Source: Acidobacteriaceae bacterium (GTDB lineage: Bacteria > Acidobacteriota > Terriglobia > Terriglobales > Acidobacteriaceae). From it: 38,645 bases of DNA. Shown here piece after piece: positions 17,901 through 27,255 of this stretch (position 1 is the stretch's first letter; the number at the start of each line of letters is the position of its first letter). The stretch spans positions 1-38,645 of the forward strand of contig JASHTS010000041.1 in the NCBI GenBank assembly GCA_030040425.1. Reading direction: 5' to 3'. A program made the position numbers and the translations under genes. The notes below the pieces were generated by a model. That model saw only the letters and a program-made list of their open reading frames with translations. It had not been told where the DNA came from and searched no databases.

Positions 17901-19031
17901 TCAGTTGGTGTAGATACGCACATAATCGACGAGCATTTGCGATGGAAACGGGGTGCTCGAGTCAGGAGACCCGGGCCAGTCGCCTCCGATGGCCAGATTG
18001 AGAAGAAGGAAGCTCGGCCCGGAATCGAACGGCCAAACCGAACCCGAAAATCCGCTGATGCTCGAAGGCGTGTACGTTGCGTACGGCTGGGATGGGTCAT
18101 CGACGTAATAGGCTACGCTGCCCTTGCTCCAGATCATGCCGTAGGTGTGCCAGGTCGCGGCAGTGACGCCGGCGGGAAAATTGAATTGCGTGCCGAGATT
18201 GCTGCCGGTGAATCCGGTGCCGTGAATTGAACCCATATTCCAATCCGGCGAGCCGGCCGCATTCACGCGCTCGAGCACGTCCATCTCACCGCAGGCCGGC
18301 CAGTTCGCAGTCGCAATGCTATTCCCCAGCAGCCAGTTGGCAGGCCAAAAGCCCTGCGCCTCCGGCACCTGAGCGCGAAATTCGACGCGGCCGTACTGAA
18401 AGCTGAACAGGCCTTCGCTCTTGAGCCGGGCCGAGGTGTAGACGCCCGGGGAAGGCTCCTCAGCCACGATGTGCAGATAGCCGTCTGTCCCAACGTAGAC
18501 ATTGGGGTTGGCGCTGCTGCATGGCGAAACGGAGGAGTTCCAGCCGCAATAATCCTCAAGCTCATCATTGCCCCAGCCGCCGGCGCCTGTGTCGTAGGTC
18601 CAGGTGGCGGGATTGGGCTGGGCGTTGGCGCCGGTCGAGTTCGAGAACTCGTCGCTCCACACCAGGGTTCCTGACGGAATGTTGGCCGCGAAGGTCTGGC
18701 TGGTGACGGGGCTGTTCGTGTCGCCTGGCGCCGCAGCCATGGCGTTGAGAGTGAGATTCGAGTCCACCAGGAAGGGTGCTTCGTAGATCGGTGAGGATGT
18801 GGTAGGCGTGGAACCGTCCGTCGTGAAAAAGATGGTGGCGCCCGCAGTCGTAGCGCTCAGGCTTACGATCACGGCGCCACCCTGGGCCGCGCTTGTTGCG
18901 ACCGTGGGCGCGGCGGTCTGCGTTGTCGCGCCGCCGCCGGTCATTGAGCCGCCGCCGCTGCCGCAGCCGGCCAGCAGAATAGCGCTGACGGCCAGCACGC
19001 AGCGGAGTCGAAACTCAGAAGAAAGGGACAT
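17901..19031 (-). CDS. GH16 beta-glucanase lipoprotein
   Basis: A 376-residue surface-type glucanase. The N-terminus has a lipobox (ILLAGC, Cys23), so it should be lipid-anchored. Residues ~42-115 form a chitobiase/FN3-like C-terminal-type beta domain (TIFFTTDGSTPTTSSPIYEAPF), an unusual N-terminal position that may act as a spacer. The GH16 domain runs from 'LVWSDEFSNSTGANAQPNPATW' (~123) to 'MLVDYVRIYTN'. Its active site reads GEMDVLERV with E249, D251 and E254, all present. GAGGAG lies ~13 bases before ATG 19031. It follows the TonB-dependent receptor by 174 bases and precedes the second GH16 by 20 bases. A lipoprotein endo-glucanase beside a receptor fits surface cutting of polysaccharide before import. 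Confidence 0.92.
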   Translation of the reverse strand: MSLSSEFRLRCVLAVSAILLAGCGSGGGSMTGGGATTQTAAPTVATSAAQGGAVIVSLSATTAGATIFFTTDGSTPTTSSPIYEAPFLVDSNLTLNAMAAAPGDTNSPVTSQTFAANIPSGTLVWSDEFSNSTGANAQPNPATWTYDTGAGGWGNDELEDYCGWNSSVSPCSSANPNVYVGTDGYLHIVAEEPSPGVYTSARLKSEGLFSFQYGRVEFRAQVPEAQGFWPANWLLGNSIATANWPACGEMDVLERVNAAGSPDWNMGSIHGTGFTGSNLGTQFNFPAGVTAATWHTYGMIWSKGSVAYYVDDPSQPYATYTPSSISGFSGSVWPFDSGPSFLLLNLAIGGDWPGSPDSSTPFPSQMLVDYVRIYTN

Positions 19032-19205
19032 GCGGCAGAGTTTTCTCCTCGGGTCGTGCGGATTCGCGCCCGCTTGCTTCCATGATGAACCGCGCCTCGC
19101 CGAATCGCGAATCTGGGCTGCCTGCTCCGTCTGTCATCAGCATTCAAATTTTGCCGCGCCGGGCTCCGGAGATCATGGCCGGAGCGCGGCGCGCAGGCAA
19201 ATCCG

Positions 19206-22200
19206 CTAGAACGTTAGACGCGCACCGAATTGGCCAATGCGCCCGCCGACGCCGCCATAGCTGATGATCTGTCCGAATGTTCCGTCAGCCATGTTCGTGT
19301 CCGGGCCGCCCAGCGCATCGCGGTTGAACACGTTGAAGAACTCCATGCGGAGAGTGAGGTTGTATCGGCCCTCGGGACCGAAGCCGAGAGTCTTGTGCGC
19401 GCCCAGGTCTTCCGTGGCCAGGCCGGGATTGCGCACTTGCGATTGATAGTTGCCGCCGTTGCCGAATTGCGGAGCAGCCCCTCCATATGCGCCAGGATTG
19501 GGATTCTGGAAGCAGGCCGTGTTCAAAAACGGCTGGAAGAGCTTGCGCGTGCCCGTGGTCAGCTTGCAGTTGGAGGCCAGGTTGACGTAGACCGCATTGA
19601 AGCCCTCGTAGTAATTCGTCGAGTGCACGGAGATGGGCGTGCCGGTGTCGTAGTGGAAGTCGCCGTCGAGGCTCCAGCCGCCGATGAAGCCGTTAGCGAG
19701 CGGGCTTACCGCCGAACCGAACTGCTTGCCGCGCCCGAAGGGAAGGTTATAGATGATGTAGCCCTTCACGATATGGGTTTCGTCGAAGTCAGAGATATCC
19801 TTGGCTTCGTCCTTCAGGTCGTACGTATTCTGCAGCGACCCTGTCCACCAGAGTTCCTGGAAGTCGCTGTCGATATCACCGTGAGTGCGCGACCAGTTGT
19901 AGCTGCCCAGCAGCGAAAGGCCGTGCGCTGCTCTTCGCTGCACGCTGAATTGCAGGCTCTTGTAGTCCCCATTACCGAGCGGCGCGCCCACGGAAAGCAT
20001 AGGGCCGTAGCCGGCTTCGGCCTGCGGATACGGCGTCAGGCCCTCCCATCCGGGGCCGGTGCTGCCCCAATACCCGTTATAGGTGGATGGAAATTCTCCG
20101 GTGACCACATAGTTCTGGTAGTTGGCCTCCGTGGGCTGATTGGTCTCAAAGATGCCGCTCTGCAGGTGGTAGCTGTGGCTCTGGATCCAGTTAACGTCGA
20201 GCTTGGTTACGCTGTCGAGCTCCCGCTGCACGCCCACGCTGTATTGCTGCACGTTGCCCGGAGTAAGCGAGCGCGGGTCGACGTGGATCACATCGGCCTG
20301 CGTGTATTGTGGCGTCTTCACCTGGGAGCTGACCGGGCTGTAGCCGTTATCCCAGTCGAATGCAACTCCATTGGTGGCGAAACCCTCCTGGGTTACCGGA
20401 TGGAAGCCGACATCGCCTGCCTGCTGATACGGCACGCCTCCCCAGGTATTCAGATTGAGTGGAGTGAAGAAGACCCCGACGTTTGCGCGGGCCACCATCT
20501 TATTCGTGAGCTTGTAAGCGATGCCGATGTGCGGCGAGTAGTTGAAATAATCCTGGCGCTTTTCAAACGACTGGCTGCCGCTGGTGAGGTACTGGTACTC
20601 GCCATACTCGCCGGTGACAGGATTGAGCGCGTCGGTCACAAAGTTTGACCAGTGGCCGTACTTCTCTTTGTAGGGATTGTTGTAATCCCAGCGCAGGCTT
20701 ACGTTGAGTGTGATCCGCGAGCCGGCGCGGATATCGTCGCTCGCATACCAGGAGAAGGCTTTGCGGCGGCCATATTCGTTGTCGGGGTTGTTGGTCTCCG
20801 CGTTGTACACCTGGCCAAGAAGGAAACTGCCGAAGGCGTTGCCCACCTCGTCATAGGCATTGAAGTCATACCAGTTGGGCGCGGTTTGCGTGGGATCGAA
20901 GATGAGCGGGTAACCACCGGTAAAGGTGTTGTCGTCGGTGGTGTAGTTGAACTGCATGGCGCGAAACTCAATGCCGAATTTCACGTTGTTGCGGCCGTGG
21001 CTCCAGACCGTCTCATCGTTGTAGACGTAGGTGTTGCCGGCATAGTAGTCGTTGTACTGGCTGCCCAGGGGCGAGAAGTTCCAGCCGTTCTGATAATTCG
21101 CGCCGCCGAAGTACATTCCGGAATCGAAATAAATGAGCGGAAAGTTTCCTGCGCCATCGAAGCCCAGCAGCTTGTTGTCCCAGTGGCCGGTTTGGGAGAC
21201 GGCGATGCTCGGATTGCGGAAGCGATTGAACGTAGCGTAGACGGTGTTGAGCAGGTTGGGCGAAATGGTGATGGCGTCGCTCAGGCGCGCGCCGGGCGCG
21301 GTCGTATTGTGCCAGTACGAGTTGGCCATGGGACCGCCATCGGGCGCAGTGGGCGACCACACGCCGCCCTGGTCGGCGTTGATGCGCGGGTAGTCGTCCC
21401 AATAGAAAGAGCCGGCGATGTGCTGCCTGCTGTTCATGTAGTAATCCATCTTGAGGCTCGACTGCGTATTGTGGAACCAGGGATCGGGTTGATAGCCAGG
21501 CCCGGCATCGTTGGCCGTCAGGCTCGACTCCGGTTGGTAGTACTGGTGGTACAGCTGAAGAATCTCCGACGTGACCCTGCTGATGCGGTTGGTGGGAATC
21601 TGGTTGTTGACGAAGACGCAGCCAAAGGCGCCGTTCGTCGCCGTGGCCGGATCGACGATGGCGCCCTTGTAAACCGGATTGCCGCAGCTATCCAGAGCTG
21701 GCGCGCCGCCGTACGTGAGCACGGGCACGGTGGGCGAGAGCATCGGGCTCAGATCGGCGTACGCAGTGACGTTGCCGCTCGAGTCCAGGCCCATCATGGC
21801 GTCCGTGGGCACGGTGCGCGAATTGGGGCCGAGGTTCCACATCGACTGCATGTAGCGCTCGAATGCGCCAAAGTAAAACAGCTTGTTCTTCACGATGGCT
21901 CCGCCAAAGCTGCCGCCCCAGTCGGAGAGCGAGTCGCTGATCTTGAGATATGCGGCCGCATTGGCCGGATCGGTGATCGCCGACAGGTGATTCGAGGCGC
22001 TGATGGCATCGAGCGCGGTCGAGTGCGAAAAGCCGAAGAGCGAGCCGTGAATCCTGTTGGTGCCTGACTTGAGCTCGTAACGGAACACGCCGCCGCCCGT
22101 GCGGCCCGCGTCCGCTGTAATGCCGGCGGTGTCGGTCTCGAACTCCTGTACGGATTCCATCGGAGGTTGCGACTCGCTGATGTAGCCGCCAAGCTGCGAA

Positions 22201-22793
22201 GTTGCCGAGGTGCCGTCGATGAGCACCTCCTTGGTCATGGCCATGCCGCCGTCGATATGCGAGCTGTAATCGGAGCCCTCGGCGCCGGGCACATAGGCGA
22301 AGATGAAGTTGGAGAGGTTACGGCTGCCCTGCACATTGAGCGGCAACTCGGTGACCGCTTCGCCATTCAGGTTGGTGGAGACGGTGGAGTCCTCGGTCTG
22401 CAGGATGGGCGGCGCCGAGGTGACTTCTACGGTTTCGCTGGCCCGGCCGATGCGCAACGCGACGTCGATTTCGGCAATTTGCCCGATCAGCAGCGTAACG
22501 CCGGTGCGGCGCAGGGTCTCAAAGCCGGACTTCGAAAACTCGACGGAATAGCTGCCAACCGCAAGATCGCTGACCCGATAAAACCCGGCGCTATCGGTGG
22601 TCGTCGTGACCATCTGGCCGGTGCCGGCGTTGGTGATCTGAACCTGCGCGCCCGGCAATACGGCGGACGAGGTGTCCGTGACCGTGCCGGTGATGCTTCC
22701 CCGGTCCGACTGCGCAAAGAGCACACTCGCCGTGCTGAGCGCGGCCAACCCAATGATCGCCAGAGCCTTTCCCCAAAGCTTGCCCATCCTCAT
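19206..22793 (-). CDS. Oar/SusC-like TonB-dependent receptor, putative beta-glucan importer
   Basis: A 1195-residue outer-membrane receptor. A signal peptide (LWGKALAIIGLAALSTASVLFAQ) is followed by a carboxypeptidase-regulatory-like domain at ~30-115 (GSITGTVTDTSSAVLPGAQVQITNAGTG, AGFYRVSDLAVGSYSVEFSKSGF). The plug comes next (VSTNLNGEAVTELPLNVQGSRNLSNFIFAYVPG, VLIDGTSATSQLGGYI), then a long barrel ending '...GRIGQFGARLTF' with terminal Phe. It is complete and of normal family length. ATG 22793 has GGAGGAA four bases upstream. It heads a minus-strand cluster with two GH16 enzymes and a GH16-like membrane protein, so I infer import of beta-glucan oligosaccharides. No SusD-type partner is present, as is usual for this receptor type. 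Confidence 0.92.
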   Translation of the reverse strand: MRMGKLWGKALAIIGLAALSTASVLFAQSDRGSITGTVTDTSSAVLPGAQVQITNAGTGQMVTTTTDSAGFYRVSDLAVGSYSVEFSKSGFETLRRTGVTLLIGQIAEIDVALRIGRASETVEVTSAPPILQTEDSTVSTNLNGEAVTELPLNVQGSRNLSNFIFAYVPGAEGSDYSSHIDGGMAMTKEVLIDGTSATSQLGGYISESQPPMESVQEFETDTAGITADAGRTGGGVFRYELKSGTNRIHGSLFGFSHSTALDAISASNHLSAITDPANAAAYLKISDSLSDWGGSFGGAIVKNKLFYFGAFERYMQSMWNLGPNSRTVPTDAMMGLDSSGNVTAYADLSPMLSPTVPVLTYGGAPALDSCGNPVYKGAIVDPATATNGAFGCVFVNNQIPTNRISRVTSEILQLYHQYYQPESSLTANDAGPGYQPDPWFHNTQSSLKMDYYMNSRQHIAGSFYWDDYPRINADQGGVWSPTAPDGGPMANSYWHNTTAPGARLSDAITISPNLLNTVYATFNRFRNPSIAVSQTGHWDNKLLGFDGAGNFPLIYFDSGMYFGGANYQNGWNFSPLGSQYNDYYAGNTYVYNDETVWSHGRNNVKFGIEFRAMQFNYTTDDNTFTGGYPLIFDPTQTAPNWYDFNAYDEVGNAFGSFLLGQVYNAETNNPDNEYGRRKAFSWYASDDIRAGSRITLNVSLRWDYNNPYKEKYGHWSNFVTDALNPVTGEYGEYQYLTSGSQSFEKRQDYFNYSPHIGIAYKLTNKMVARANVGVFFTPLNLNTWGGVPYQQAGDVGFHPVTQEGFATNGVAFDWDNGYSPVSSQVKTPQYTQADVIHVDPRSLTPGNVQQYSVGVQRELDSVTKLDVNWIQSHSYHLQSGIFETNQPTEANYQNYVVTGEFPSTYNGYWGSTGPGWEGLTPYPQAEAGYGPMLSVGAPLGNGDYKSLQFSVQRRAAHGLSLLGSYNWSRTHGDIDSDFQELWWTGSLQNTYDLKDEAKDISDFDETHIVKGYIIYNLPFGRGKQFGSAVSPLANGFIGGWSLDGDFHYDTGTPISVHSTNYYEGFNAVYVNLASNCKLTTGTRKLFQPFLNTACFQNPNPGAYGGAAPQFGNGGNYQSQVRNPGLATEDLGAHKTLGFGPEGRYNLTLRMEFFNVFNRDALGGPDTNMADGTFGQIISYGGVGGRIGQFGARLTF

Positions 22794-23126
22794 GGTTCCT
22801 CCTCAATGCCGCACCTGGTTTGGCGGTGCGGAGCAGATGTTGCGCGTAAACCTTTGCTTCTGAGCCGGAGCCCCCTTTTGCTAGGGCGGGTTTCCGCGCG
22901 GAAGCCGCCACGATGAGCTCCGCCCTTCGGGTCAGCCTGGCCGCAGAACGGCCATGAAAAGGTGCTCTTGAAACCAGAAGCATTGAACGCGCCCGTGAGC
23001 AGAACTGGAAACGTAAGCCGGGGATAAATTAACCTGTGACTCGGAACGAGGGTTTGAGACCCGATTCGGCGAGTGCAGGCGGCGCCAGACTTATGGCCTG
23101 AAAGGGAGCTGTCCGCAAGGCAGTGA

Positions 23127-23140
23127 ATTTACGTGTAAAT
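23127..23140. promoter_or_regulatory. Palindromic operator candidate 1 (ATTTAC-GT-GTAAAT)
   Basis: ATTTACGTGTAAAT has perfect 6-base arms around GT. It lies upstream of the receptor gene, next to the -35 side of the promoter candidate, and is repeated nearly exactly 33 bp further upstream. The size fits a dimeric regulator. Confidence 0.55.
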
Positions 23141-23159
23141 CGGACATTTGTAAGAGCTG

Positions 23160-23173
23160 ATTTACGTGTAAAA
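23160..23173. promoter_or_regulatory. Palindromic operator candidate 2 (ATTTAC-GT-GTAAAA)
   Basis: This copy differs from the first only in its last base and keeps 5-base perfect arms. Start-to-start distance between the two is 33 bp, close to three helical turns, so dimers on both would face the same side of the DNA. Confidence 0.55.
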
Positions 23174-23244
23174 AGGACTGGATTGCAAGAAATTGCGAGC
23201 GCTGCGATGTCCATGGCTCGATTCTTGATTCATCCCCGTCAATT

Positions 23245-23730
23245 TCAATTTGCCGGCAGGCCAGGGGCACACGGCACGACCGGCACGGAGGGCCGCACCC
23301 ACGTTTGAGACTCACCAAAGATTGAGATCCCGACATAGCCGCGCAACTCCAGCCTTGCACCCGCAGAGTTTCCCGTGGCCGACCCGGCCGCAGTCATGGA
23401 CCCGTGGTACGTCTTCCCGGTCTTCGGGTCGTAGAGCGTCCCGCCGTTCGCATGAACGGAGTCGCGCAGGGTAAATCCAGAGCCGATCTTCAAACCGCAA
23501 AGCGCGCGCCGGCGCAGACTGGCATCGGGGTTATGGATGTCAGTTGTAGCCGGCGCGGACGGGCTGAGCTCGATCAGCCGCAGACAGATCTGGTTGCCGC
23601 AGGAGCCGATGCGAATCACGGAGCCGGTTGGATCCTGCCAGTCGCCCAGGACCCCGGACCGTACGCCGGCCGGCTGCGCAGCCCATGGCGCGAGCGCAGC
23701 CAGCACCAGGAAAGCCAGCGTCCCATTCAT
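23245..23730 (-). CDS. DUF2147 family secreted protein
   Basis: A 161-residue protein with an N-terminal signal peptide (MNGTLAFLVLAALAPWAAQPAG). The mature part matches DUF2147: 'GDWQDPTGSVIRIGSCGNQICLRLIELSP', 'GLKIGSGFTLRDSVHANGGTLYDPKTGKTYHGSMTA' and 'ARLELRGYVGISIFGESQTWVR'. This is the family order of the W-x-DP-x-GSVIRI opening, the CG-x-x-C pair and the G-x-YDP-x-TGK-x-Y block, forming a small calycin-like beta barrel. No reaction is established for the family to my knowledge. It lies 42 bases after the M61 peptidase on the same strand and is probably co-transcribed. A GAGG-type site is ~16 bases upstream of ATG, rather far. Confidence 0.85.
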   Translation of the reverse strand: MNGTLAFLVLAALAPWAAQPAGVRSGVLGDWQDPTGSVIRIGSCGNQICLRLIELSPSAPATTDIHNPDASLRRRALCGLKIGSGFTLRDSVHANGGTLYDPKTGKTYHGSMTAAGSATGNSAGARLELRGYVGISIFGESQTWVRPSVPVVPCAPGLPAN

Positions 23731-23772
23731 GCGGCAAAGCCTCGACCCGTCCTCATCGAAAAAAACGGGAAT

Positions 23773-25641
23773 TTATTGCGCGCCGGCACGCGGCTTGATC
23801 AGGTCGTCAAGATAATCCGGCTTGCTCGCGACGCGCTCCAGGTGCGCATAACGTGGGCCACCGTGGTAGTCGATGTTACAGGTGCGAAAATATCCGTCGG
23901 AAACGACCAAAAGCCTGATCGGCTGCGAGGAGTCACTCGAATCCTTGACCGCATCGGCGAGCAGCTCAGGCGTGTAAATGCGGTCGTTGACCCCGACAAT
24001 CTTCATGCCCGAAGAAATCCCGGCCTGAAATGCCGGGCCACCGAAAATGGAGTCATTGACCATGCCGTCGTCGCCCACCTGGAGCCCGATGGAATAAACC
24101 TCGCCCTGGTGGCCGCGCCGGCCCGGCAGCTTGGCCGGTTCGCTTGAAAATACAACTTTCCAGCCGCCGTTCTCGATCCCGCCTACGGGCGCTTCGGCGG
24201 AAGTCGAGTCGAGCCGCTCATGAAAGAACGACGCCCAGTCGTAGGGTGCGATCGAATTGAGCGCGCTCATCACATCGTCAAAGGTGTAAGGCTTCAATTC
24301 GGGACCGTTATTCGGTCCGCCGTGAAACAAGTGGCAGAAATCGTCGATCGATTGGACGCCATTCGTTTGCTGATGGATGATGGTGGCCACTTCCAGCCAC
24401 ACTAGGTCGCCTTCATCGTAGTAATCGGTGCCGCGGCGTTCACTCAGCCACCCCCGTTCGCCGGGCCCGCCGCCTCCGAGGACCGGCTCGGCCACGGCCG
24501 TATCGAGGAGCGGGCGCCAGGTGCGTCCCGGCCGGCCGGGCCCCAGCTGCGCGGCGATGCTGGCGAGGTATTCGTGGTACTGGTCCGGCGTCCACAATCC
24601 GCTGCGCGCGGCCAACATTGGACCCAGGTAATCAGTGAGCCCTTCATAGACCCACAAAAGATCGGTTTCCTCTGACTGTTCGTAGTAGGGAGTCGCCAGA
24701 TCGGCGGGACGGCGGAATTTTCCGTTCCAGGAGTGAACGAATTCGTGCGCCAGCAACCCGCCCAGCATGAAGCCGGAACTCGGCTCCAGCAGCGCACGCT
24801 CGGGCAGGCGGCTGTCATTCGATTCGTGGTGTTCGAGCCCAAAGTGGGCCACGTGATCGCTGAGCGTCAGCAGGAAATGGTAATCGCGGTAATGGCGCGT
24901 GCCGAAGAGCTTGCCCGACTCGGCCACCAGGTTCACCATCTCCTTCTGGTTTTCCGGGCTGATGTTGAGCGCCTCCTCACTGTCGGCCACCATGTCAAGC
25001 TCGTGATGAATCGGCTCTCCCGGCGGCGTGATGTCGATGTCACGGTAGTACTGCCCGGTGATGAGAGGCGAATCCACCAGCCGGTTGAGGGCCACGGGCT
25101 TAAACGTAATGTCGTTGCCGGATTGCTTCTCGACCGCAAGCGCGGTGCCGAACTTCCAGCCTTCGGGGATGCGCAGGGAAGCGTCGTAAGTAAGCTGCTC
25201 TGCGGGCGTACCGGCTGGATAGAAGAGCACGTCGTTCCACTCAAGGACCATCAGCTTGTCCGTAGCCGAGTATCCTTCGGGCTCGATGAAATCGTAGCTT
25301 GCTGTGAGCCGGTTCACCCCCGCGGGAATGTCCAGGTGGAAGGTGAAGACATCGAGCAGATCGCGCTTCCACGGGATGGTCTTCCCGTCGGCTTCGAAAT
25401 GCAGATTGACAACGTCGGCGATAGGGCCGGACGCGGCATGTTCGCCGGGAATCCACTTGGGATAGTAGAGGGTGAGCGGACCGGCTGCGACGGGGATCTC
25501 CATGCGGGCATGCAGCAGCTTCTGTTCCGTGCCGGTTGCATCCACGGCAAGGGAGATTGCGTCGGCAGCGAGCGCACACGGCGCACTCAGCGCCAGAAGG
25601 AAGGCAAGGAACAACAACGGGCGTTTACGGCTAAGGATCAT
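23773..25641 (-). CDS. M61 family (glycyl aminopeptidase-like) metallopeptidase with PDZ domain
   Basis: A 622-residue exported zinc peptidase. It has a signal peptide at 1-25 (RPLLFLAFLLALSAPCALA), an N-terminal beta domain, the block 'HFGLEHHES' at ~266-273, and the zinc motif HEFVHSWN with H299, E300 and H303. The third ligand is probably E333 in 'VYEGLTDYLG'. A PDZ domain is near the C-terminus (~540-600, VYSIGLQVGDDGMVNDSIFGGPAFQAGISSGMKIVGVNDR). M61 enzymes remove N-terminal Gly or Ala residues or act more broadly; substrate is not predictable. The open frame extends to 25803, but ATG 25641 has AAGGAG six bases upstream. It sits between the DUF2252 gene (61 bases) and the DUF2147 gene (42 bases), likely one transcript. 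Confidence 0.92.
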   Translation of the reverse strand: MILSRKRPLLFLAFLLALSAPCALAADAISLAVDATGTEQKLLHARMEIPVAAGPLTLYYPKWIPGEHAASGPIADVVNLHFEADGKTIPWKRDLLDVFTFHLDIPAGVNRLTASYDFIEPEGYSATDKLMVLEWNDVLFYPAGTPAEQLTYDASLRIPEGWKFGTALAVEKQSGNDITFKPVALNRLVDSPLITGQYYRDIDITPPGEPIHHELDMVADSEEALNISPENQKEMVNLVAESGKLFGTRHYRDYHFLLTLSDHVAHFGLEHHESNDSRLPERALLEPSSGFMLGGLLAHEFVHSWNGKFRRPADLATPYYEQSEETDLLWVYEGLTDYLGPMLAARSGLWTPDQYHEYLASIAAQLGPGRPGRTWRPLLDTAVAEPVLGGGGPGERGWLSERRGTDYYDEGDLVWLEVATIIHQQTNGVQSIDDFCHLFHGGPNNGPELKPYTFDDVMSALNSIAPYDWASFFHERLDSTSAEAPVGGIENGGWKVVFSSEPAKLPGRRGHQGEVYSIGLQVGDDGMVNDSIFGGPAFQAGISSGMKIVGVNDRIYTPELLADAVKDSSDSSQPIRLLVVSDGYFRTCNIDYHGGPRYAHLERVASKPDYLDDLIKPRAGAQ

Positions 25642-25702
25642 GCAGGACTCCTTGAGGAGGGAATTTTCGCACTGCTGCATCATACGCGGTGAGGGCCGGA
25701 CT

Positions 25703-27019
25703 TCAGGACCTGTTCCTTCTCTTGCGCGAACGACACAAATCTTCCCAGTCTTTCTCCGTACGGTCGGCATAGGCGCAGCCGAATTTGGCCAGCGACTGGG
25801 CAAATCCGCCGCCCGAGCCGAGATAGCCGGCGATCACGAGCGGATCGCCGGAGCGGGCGTGGCCGCGCGCAAGCAATTCGCCACAGACTTCTGCGTAGGC
25901 GCTCAGACCGCCCCCGGCGAGGTCATCGAGCTCGATCGATCCCTTGTGGTCGTTCAACTGGCGCACCAGAAACGTGCGCGCGCCGATGTGCGTCCAGCCC
26001 AGGAACGGGTCAGTCTGCACCTGCATGGCGCGCTGGCCGTCAGCCACGCGTTGGCCATTGTGGTGCGGCGATTGTGCGTCTGGAAGATACGGCGCGTAAG
26101 CCGACGCGGTCTCTTCCTTGATCTGCAGGAAGAGCGGATCGCCTGGCCCATTGCCCTCGAGGTAGATGCAATAGTCGCGTAGACCGACAGAGCCTGTTCC
26201 GACCACTTTGAAGGCCACATCGATGGGGCGATAGAGCGAGAGCAGGTGCTGACGCTGCGGCTCCAGCGTAGCGCGATACGTACCGAGCGAGGCCAGCACC
26301 GCGGCCGCCTGCGAGGCGCTTACGCGCGTAAGCATGGGCTTCGCTTCCTTGAAGTGCCGCGGTGCGCTGAGATCGGTCGACCGGGGCTCGGTGAGCTGCT
26401 CGAGCGTGTGCATCGGCGTGGCGCGCTCAGCTTTGAGCAGTGCCGCATGCACCGGCTTGGCCATCCCGATGCGGTGCACCTGGAAGCGACCGACCTCGAG
26501 GAGGGGCATGCGTGCGAATGCTCGCATCTGTGCGGAATAGCGCTCGATGCATGCCTCGACTGCCCGGCGCGCTGCGCCCTCCTTGTGGCCCGCTGCGCGG
26601 CCGGCGAGGACCAGCGACGCGGCCATGCGCTTCAGATCCCATTCGAAGGGTCCGCGAATGGTCTCGTCGAAATCGTTGATGTCGAAGACCAGGCGGCCGT
26701 CGGGCGCGGCAAAGGCGCCTAGATTTCGCACATGCGCATCGCCACAAAGCTGGCTGATGATGCCGGTCGATGGTGTCACGGAAAAGTCGGTGGCCATAAC
26801 CGGCGCGGCGCCGCGAAAATAAGCAAACGGCGACTCGGCCATCAGCTCGTATTTGAGCTTGACCAGCGAGGCGACTCGGCCGCGCATGGAGTGCTCGAGA
26901 AGCTGGAGCGACGTAGCCGGACGCGTTTTGGCGCGCAGCTGGTCATGCTGCTGGCGGCCGATCTGCTTGCGCCGCGCCTGGCCGAGTTTGCGCCGCTCCT
27001 GAGGCGTGGTCCACTGCAT
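25703..27019 (-). CDS. DUF2252 family protein
   Basis: A 438-residue cytoplasmic protein. It matches DUF2252 (COG4320): 'ESPFAYFRGAAPVMATDF', 'ISQLCGDAHVRNLGAFAAPDGRLVFDINDFDETIRGPFEWDLKRMAASLVLAGR', 'VVGTGSVGLRDYCIYLEG', 'PLFLQIKEETASAY', and 'ARSGDPLVIAGYLGSGGGFAQSLAKFGCAYADRTEKDWEDL'. The GDAH-x-x-N and D-x-ND-x-DE motifs recall the catalytic loop and metal site of the protein-kinase/phosphotransferase fold, so an ATP-dependent phosphotransferase is plausible but unproven. ATG 27019 is chosen because the family starts near 'TPQERRKLGQARRKQ'; the upstream extension to 27340 is basic, low-quality text. It is divergent from the DPP IV gene. Confidence 0.88.
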   Translation of the reverse strand: MQWTTPQERRKLGQARRKQIGRQQHDQLRAKTRPATSLQLLEHSMRGRVASLVKLKYELMAESPFAYFRGAAPVMATDFSVTPSTGIISQLCGDAHVRNLGAFAAPDGRLVFDINDFDETIRGPFEWDLKRMAASLVLAGRAAGHKEGAARRAVEACIERYSAQMRAFARMPLLEVGRFQVHRIGMAKPVHAALLKAERATPMHTLEQLTEPRSTDLSAPRHFKEAKPMLTRVSASQAAAVLASLGTYRATLEPQRQHLLSLYRPIDVAFKVVGTGSVGLRDYCIYLEGNGPGDPLFLQIKEETASAYAPYLPDAQSPHHNGQRVADGQRAMQVQTDPFLGWTHIGARTFLVRQLNDHKGSIELDDLAGGGLSAYAEVCGELLARGHARSGDPLVIAGYLGSGGGFAQSLAKFGCAYADRTEKDWEDLCRSRKRRNRS

Positions 27020-27255
27020 GAATCGCGTCTCCGCTTTCTCTCGCTTCGCCGGTCTATTGCGAAATGGCAACTGCGAGGTAAACCAATTGTAGAACCACGC
27101 TCGCGGGCCGCCTGCCTTTGCAGTACGGCGCTGGCGCCAGGCTGATTTACACTCATGCTTAAAGCGCCCGCTCCTTTCCCTCGCGGCCTTCGGGCGCTGC
27201 CGCTCTTTGCTCGGCCGCACTTTGCTCCAGTATTTTGTTTCAGGAGGAAACTCAT

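Larger units (their letters stand above)
22794..23244 (-). promoter_or_regulatory. Regulatory region upstream of the receptor-GH16 cluster
   Basis: 451 bases with no recognisable protein. It holds two palindromes (23127-23140 and 23160-23173) and, nearer the receptor, a possible minus-strand promoter. The promoter candidate is TTGCGG (23118-23113) and CATAAG (23095-23090) with 17 bases between, which would leave a leader of nearly 290 bases. Another AT-rich stretch near 23028-23036 could also hold a -10. No known riboswitch was recognised in the leader. Confidence 0.4.

Noticed and set aside
19230-22067. Two long plus-strand open frames (472 and 471 codons) opposite the receptor gene
   Set aside because: Both are Val/Ala/Arg-rich shadows of the well-supported receptor on the minus strand.
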